This document shows positions 5,137 to 8,667 of a DNA stretch of 8,667 nt, piece by piece. Numbering within the stretch: position 1 is the first letter of the stretch; the number at the start of each line of letters is the position of its first letter. Both the position numbers and the translations under genes were made by a program. This DNA is from Sulfurihydrogenibium yellowstonense SS-5 (GTDB lineage Bacteria > Aquificota > Aquificia > Aquificales > Hydrogenothermaceae): NCBI RefSeq assembly GCF_000173615.1, contig NZ_ABZS01000060.1, forward strand, positions 1-8,667. Reading direction: 5' to 3'. The notes under the pieces were generated by a model. That model was not told where the DNA came from and made no database searches. It was given only the letters and a program-made list of their open reading frames with translations.

Positions 5137-8010
5137 TCATCTTTTCTCGTTGACCTGTATATTCTCCATAATTAACTTAATAGCTTCTTCTTCTGGCATT
5201 GGTTTTGAAAAATAAAATCCTTGCAGATAATCAGCTCCAAGCAAAGATAAAAGTTTTACCTGCTCCTCTGTTTCTACACCTTCAGCTATTGTCTTTAATC
5301 CAAAATCTTTTGCTAATCCAATTATGAATTTTACGAGCGATAAGTCTTGTCTACTTCTTGCAATATTCCTTACAAACGACATATCTATTTTTAGTATATC
5401 AATAGCTAAATCTCTTAAATATGTTAAAGATGAATATCCCGTTCCAAAGTCATCTATCGATATTTTTATGTTTGGATTTAAATCTTTAATGTCTTTAAAT
5501 ATCTTCTTAGATTTTTCTATATCTTTTATGACATTTCTTTCTGTGATTTCTATTACTAAGTTATTCTGAGTTTCTATTGACAGAGATTTTAACCTTTCAA
5601 TAAAGCTTTTATCTGATATTTCATCTGATGTTAAGTTTAATGAGTATCCAAGTAATCCTTTTGGTGATATGTTTAGAGATATTGTTATATCTTTTTTATC
5701 ATTCAAAGAGTTAAATTTTTTTATCTTTTGAGAAACTTCTTCTAAAGCCCATTCTTCAAATTTTGTGATATATTTGCTGTTTTCAAGATAATCTATAAAC
5801 TTTATAGGTGGATAAACAGTTCCATTTTCGTCTACTATCCTGATTAATGATTCAAATCCTGCTATTGAAAAGTCTTCTGATTTAAAGTATGGCTGGAAGT
5901 AAAATTTAAATAATTTCTTATCAAATGCTTTTTCTACAATCTTTTCAGCTTCTAAATATTCTTCTAATTTTTTATTTAACTGTGATTCATAGAATTTTAT
6001 TACATTTTCTCCTTCTTTTTTAGCTGTGTTTAAAGTGAGAACAGCGTTATTATAAAGCTCTTCAAATGTTTGACCATCTTCATTGTATAAGACAATCGAA
6101 GCATTATAAGAAATATGAATTTTGCCTTTGGAAGTATTTAAATCTTTATCTAAAGCATCTCTAATCTTATAAATAAGCACTGATTCGTTTTTTATATTTG
6201 TAATAAGTATTGCAAACTTATCACTTCCAATTCTGGCTACATATCCGTCCGGAAATTCTTTTTTTAGATTTTTTGCTACTTCTTTTAAAATTTCATTGCC
6301 TGTTTCCAATCCATAAGAAGAATTAATTACAGACATGTTATAAATGTCTATCAATATTAATCCAAATTTTTTGTATAGCTTGTTTATAATCATCTCTGAA
6401 ACTTGAATTTTAAATGATATAAAATTTGGAAGCCAGGTTAAACTATCATAGTACTTATATTTTTCTATTTCCTCTGAAAGCACCTTCTCTTGTGTTATAT
6501 CTTTTCCAACGGAAATAAATTTAAGCGTTCCATCTTTTAGTTTAATTGGATAGATAGTTTGGTCTATATAAATTAGTCTTCCGTCTTTTGTTTTATTTAC
6601 AAACACTGACGAAAATGGTTCGCCAGATAATATGGTATCCCATAATTCTTTGTATAATTTTATATCCTGCACTCCAGATTTAAATATTCTTGGATTTTTA
6701 CCAATTATTTCTTCTTTTGCGTATCCTGTCAAATCTATAACATACTGATTTACATACTCTATTGTTCCATTTGAATCAGTGATTAAAAGCCACATTCTTG
6801 AATTATCTACAGCCTTTCTTAAAAGTATATTTTCTTTATCTTTTTCTACTTTATTTAAAGCAAAGGATACATCTTGTTTAATTTCTTCAAATAAAGTTAG
6901 AAATTCTTTGTTGAAGATAAAAGGCTTTGTTGAATAGATATTAATTACTGAATAAACCTCTCCATTTTTTTCTACTGGAATGGATATTGATGAATATATA
7001 TCTCTTTTTAGAAGCTCATTTTTCCATGGAGTTATATATTCTGACGTTAATGTATTTTCATTTATAATAATTCTATTTTCTCTGTAAGCTCTTCCTGTTG
7101 GACCTCTTCCTTCCGGCAGGTCTTCTCTAACACTTACAACTAAATTATCTACATATCCATCGTCTTCACCATACTTACATACTGGCTTGATAAAATCTCC
7201 TTCTCTCTTTCCAATCCATACAAATTTAAAGCGATTTTTTTCTACAAGAATTTCACATATTCTTTGAAATAATTCCTCTTCTGTTTCTGCAGATATAATT
7301 AACTGATTAATATCTTTTAAGCTTTCTATAAGAATCCTTTGTATTATTAAGTTTCTAACTATTTTTCCAAGTTCATGATATTCTTTAAGTTTATTGATTT
7401 CGTCTTGAGAAATCTCTTCTAAATCTAATTCTTGGATAAATGTAATTATATCGTTGGAATTCTTTTCATAGAATTCTTCTGATACCAAAAAGTAATGGCT
7501 TGCATCCAAATTTATTTCTTCTATGATTTTTAATTTATCTTTAATTTCTTGACCTAATTCATCATAATATTCCTTAAATATCACTCCGGCATCAACTTTT
7601 TCATTTAACAAAGAATTTATGATTTCATCAAAAGATTCATATAAAATAACTTCTTTATTATAAAGACCTGTTTTGTTTAAAATACAATAAGAACTAAGTT
7701 TATCAACTATTGCTATATTTTGGAAATCCTTTTGATTATTCAAACTAACTAAAAGAAATTTATCGTAATGACCTTTAAATCTTCCTATAAGTTTGTAATT
7801 TTTTTGTAAAAGAATTAAAGCAACATCAAAGTTTGCATAATACATATCTGGCTTATTATCTACTGATATTAATGCTTCTTCTTCGTAGAAGTTTTTATAG
7901 GGTTTAAAATCTACTTCTTGTTTAAAAATTTGCTTTATTTTTTCTGAGATTTTAAGCCACTTTGCTAATCCTTCTTCTGTACCATGCGGACAAACTCTAA
8001 AGGTAATCAT
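5137..8010 (-). CDS. PhnD-like/GAF/PAS/degenerate GGDEF/EAL protein, probable c-di-GMP phosphodiesterase
   Basis: A 957-residue soluble signalling protein with no signal peptide or membrane segment. Residues 1-195 look like a PhnD-type substrate-binding fold (MYYANFDVALILL 56-68; VDAGVIFKEYYDE 139-151). GAF spans about 220-388 (EGRGPTGRA 300-308), PAS about 393-508 (DLTGYAKEEIIGKNPR 426-441), GGDEF about 520-680 and EAL about 690-945. The GGDEF signature is GSDKF (595-599), the usual second metal Asp is Tyr557, and no RxxD I-site is visible, so cyclase activity is unlikely. The EAL domain keeps its catalytic set: E720 (as ESL), N780, EITE (821-824), D853-D854 in DDFGTGYSS, K874, E910 and E913 in AEGVE, and Q930. 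It should therefore degrade c-di-GMP, with the upstream domains as sensors. Start ATG has AAGGA (8023-8019) eight bases and GAGG three bases upstream. It appears to be a single-gene unit. Ligands are unknown. Confidence 0.93.
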   Translation of the reverse strand: MITFRVCPHGTEEGLAKWLKISEKIKQIFKQEVDFKPYKNFYEEEALISVDNKPDMYYANFDVALILLQKNYKLIGRFKGHYDKFLLVSLNNQKDFQNIAIVDKLSSYCILNKTGLYNKEVILYESFDEIINSLLNEKVDAGVIFKEYYDELGQEIKDKLKIIEEINLDASHYFLVSEEFYEKNSNDIITFIQELDLEEISQDEINKLKEYHELGKIVRNLIIQRILIESLKDINQLIISAETEEELFQRICEILVEKNRFKFVWIGKREGDFIKPVCKYGEDDGYVDNLVVSVREDLPEGRGPTGRAYRENRIIINENTLTSEYITPWKNELLKRDIYSSISIPVEKNGEVYSVINIYSTKPFIFNKEFLTLFEEIKQDVSFALNKVEKDKENILLRKAVDNSRMWLLITDSNGTIEYVNQYVIDLTGYAKEEIIGKNPRIFKSGVQDIKLYKELWDTILSGEPFSSVFVNKTKDGRLIYIDQTIYPIKLKDGTLKFISVGKDITQEKVLSEEIEKYKYYDSLTWLPNFISFKIQVSEMIINKLYKKFGLILIDIYNMSVINSSYGLETGNEILKEVAKNLKKEFPDGYVARIGSDKFAILITNIKNESVLIYKIRDALDKDLNTSKGKIHISYNASIVLYNEDGQTFEELYNNAVLTLNTAKKEGENVIKFYESQLNKKLEEYLEAEKIVEKAFDKKLFKFYFQPYFKSEDFSIAGFESLIRIVDENGTVYPPIKFIDYLENSKYITKFEEWALEEVSQKIKKFNSLNDKKDITISLNISPKGLLGYSLNLTSDEISDKSFIERLKSLSIETQNNLVIEITERNVIKDIEKSKKIFKDIKDLNPNIKISIDDFGTGYSSLTYLRDLAIDILKIDMSFVRNIARSRQDLSLVKFIIGLAKDFGLKTIAEGVETEEQVKLLSLLGADYLQGFYFSKPMPEEEAIKLIMENIQVNEKR

Positions 8011-8021
8011 AAACCTCTTCC

Positions 8022-8054
8022 TTTATATTAATATAATTACATTTATATTAACAT
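8022..8054. repeat. Direct repeat and perfect palindrome in the EAL gene leader
   Basis: TTTATATTA occurs at 8022-8030 and again at 8042-8050, 20 bases apart (about two helical turns). The first copy is part of a perfect 14-base palindrome TTATATTAATATAA (8023-8036). It lies between the proposed -10 and the SD, so it could be an operator or simply AT-rich leader sequence. Confidence 0.35.
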
Positions 8055-8063
8055 ATAATACCA
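8055..8063 (-). promoter_or_regulatory. Putative extended -10 promoter of the EAL gene
   Basis: TGG followed by TATTAT (8063-8055, minus strand) forms an extended -10. No good -35 is visible 16-18 bases further upstream. Transcription would begin near 8048 and give a leader of about 38 bases containing the AAGGA SD. In DNA this AT-rich, other TATA-like hexamers exist; this one is favoured by the TG motif and by its distance to the start. Confidence 0.4.
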
Positions 8064-8096
8064 CATATACCATTTATCCCATAAATAAGTAAATTC

Positions 8097-8161
8097 TATG
8101 ATAATTTATAATTTCTTAACTTTAACAAAACAACAAGTCATGTAATAAATATATTATCATA
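8097..8161. repeat. Separated 9-base inverted repeat upstream of the EAL gene
   Basis: TATGATAAT (8097-8105) and its exact reverse complement ATTATCATA (8153-8161) flank a 47-base AT-rich stretch in the 230-base spacer after the DUF445 gene. Possible paired regulator half-sites, but a chance match is quite possible at this base composition. The rest of the spacer shows no gene and no clear terminator. Confidence 0.25.
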
Positions 8162-8240
8162 CAACTTTACTCGTCTTTATTTTACAGCAACTTGAGTTTA
8201 TCTTAAAGGAATAAAACAAAAAATTTAGTATTATAAAACT

Positions 8241-8667
8241 TTACCAATCCAAATTTAAAATTCCTAAGAATATTCCAATTACAAAGCCTAAAACTGCTCC
8301 ATTAAATCTTATCCACTGTAATTCATCCCAAGAAGCTTTTTTAACTGCATCTATAAACTCTTCATCTGATATGCTTTCAAGTCTTTTCTTTATTAAATCA
8401 ACAATAAAATCGTGATTCTCCAATATAATTTTTGTTATTTCTTCTTTAAGCTCGCTATTTAAAGATTTTTTTATATTCTCATCATCTTTAATCTTTTTTA
8501 AAAGCTCGTCAACTATGCTTTCTAAATTTTTGTCTAAATACTTAGCTAAAAACTTTTCTGCAAAATCATAAAAAGCGGTCTTTACAAAAGCTCCCAATGG
8601 AAGTTCTTTAAACTCTTCAAGATAATCTTTTTTTTCTTTTATTTTTCTCTCAATTACAGACTTTAAA
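8241..8667 (-). CDS. DUF445 family membrane-associated protein, 5' end outside the window
   Basis: Function unknown; members of the family are thought to be anchored in the membrane. The reading frame is open to the right edge, giving 141 visible residues. A TTG at 8597-8595 is not a convincing start, because the upstream codons (ERKIKEKKDYLEEFKELP) continue the same charged helical pattern. Most of the visible part is long amphipathic helices rich in Lys, Glu, Asp and Leu. It ends with WDELQWIRFNGAVLGF, then a hydrophobic helix (VIGIFLGIL), and stops three residues beyond it (NLDW is the last four). The WIR-NGAVLG-IG pattern before a C-terminal membrane helix is the signature I associate with DUF445. 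The N-terminal part, which often has another membrane segment, is not visible. The next gene is 230 bases away, so this is probably the end of a separate unit. Confidence 0.8.
   Translation of the reverse strand, partial: LKSVIERKIKEKKDYLEEFKELPLGAFVKTAFYDFAEKFLAKYLDKNLESIVDELLKKIKDDENIKKSLNSELKEEITKIILENHDFIVDLIKKRLESISDEEFIDAVKKASWDELQWIRFNGAVLGFVIGIFLGILNLDW

Noticed and set aside
8160..8240. Terminator after the DUF445 gene
   Set aside because: Only AT-rich sequence with AAAG/CTTT-type short complementarity; no stable stem.
8595..8597. TTG as the start of the DUF445 gene
   Set aside because: The frame is open to the window edge with the same helical, charged composition, so the gene begins outside the window.

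Overview
The window is AT-rich (about one third G+C by eye), and every gene I can support lies on the minus strand. The protein set (RNase HII, L19, TrpD, a FabL-like enoyl reductase, HemD, an RCK potassium channel, a c-di-GMP protein and a DUF445 protein), the Lys/Ile/Glu-rich composition and the intergenic repeats suggest a thermophilic bacterium of the Aquificota. Something like Sulfurihydrogenibium (Hydrogenothermaceae) would fit. That assignment is inference from familiarity; no search was possible.

Layout in transcription order, from the right edge to the left. (1) 8667-8241: C-terminal part of a DUF445 membrane-associated protein, cut by the window edge. (2) 8240-8011: AT-rich spacer with an extended -10 promoter and small symmetrical motifs ahead of the next gene. 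(3) 8010-5137: a 957-residue soluble multidomain protein, PhnD-like binding domain - GAF - PAS - degenerate GGDEF - intact EAL, most likely a c-di-GMP phosphodiesterase. (4) 5136-4826: a 311-base non-coding spacer holding a decayed cluster of dispersed repeats and the rplS promoter. (5) 4825-2043: a tight block rplS-rnhB-trpD-fabL-like, with two identical 8-base overlaps and a 12-base gap. (6) 2042-1933: a spacer filled by opposing short-repeat arrays that can fold into a long RNA hairpin just before the next ribosome binding site. (7) 1932-391: a six-TM voltage-sensor-type K+ channel with a cytoplasmic RCK domain, overlapping by ATGA with (8) hemD, cut by the left edge.

Functionally, rplS and rnhB are an old conserved pair (ribosome and RNA/DNA hybrid repair). 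trpD and the enoyl reductase are biosynthetic genes that appear to ride on the same transcript, and trpD is far from any other visible trp gene. The channel and hemD are translationally linked without an obvious shared pathway.

The points most worth a second look are: a near-ideal internal ribosome binding site and start codon inside the channel gene that would yield a free RCK domain, as in MthK; the union of an intact S4 charge ladder with an RCK domain; the cytoplasmic PhnD-like sensor fused to a c-di-GMP output; and the repeat-built hairpin between the enoyl reductase and channel genes. I see no CRISPR array, tRNA, rRNA, transposase or defence system.
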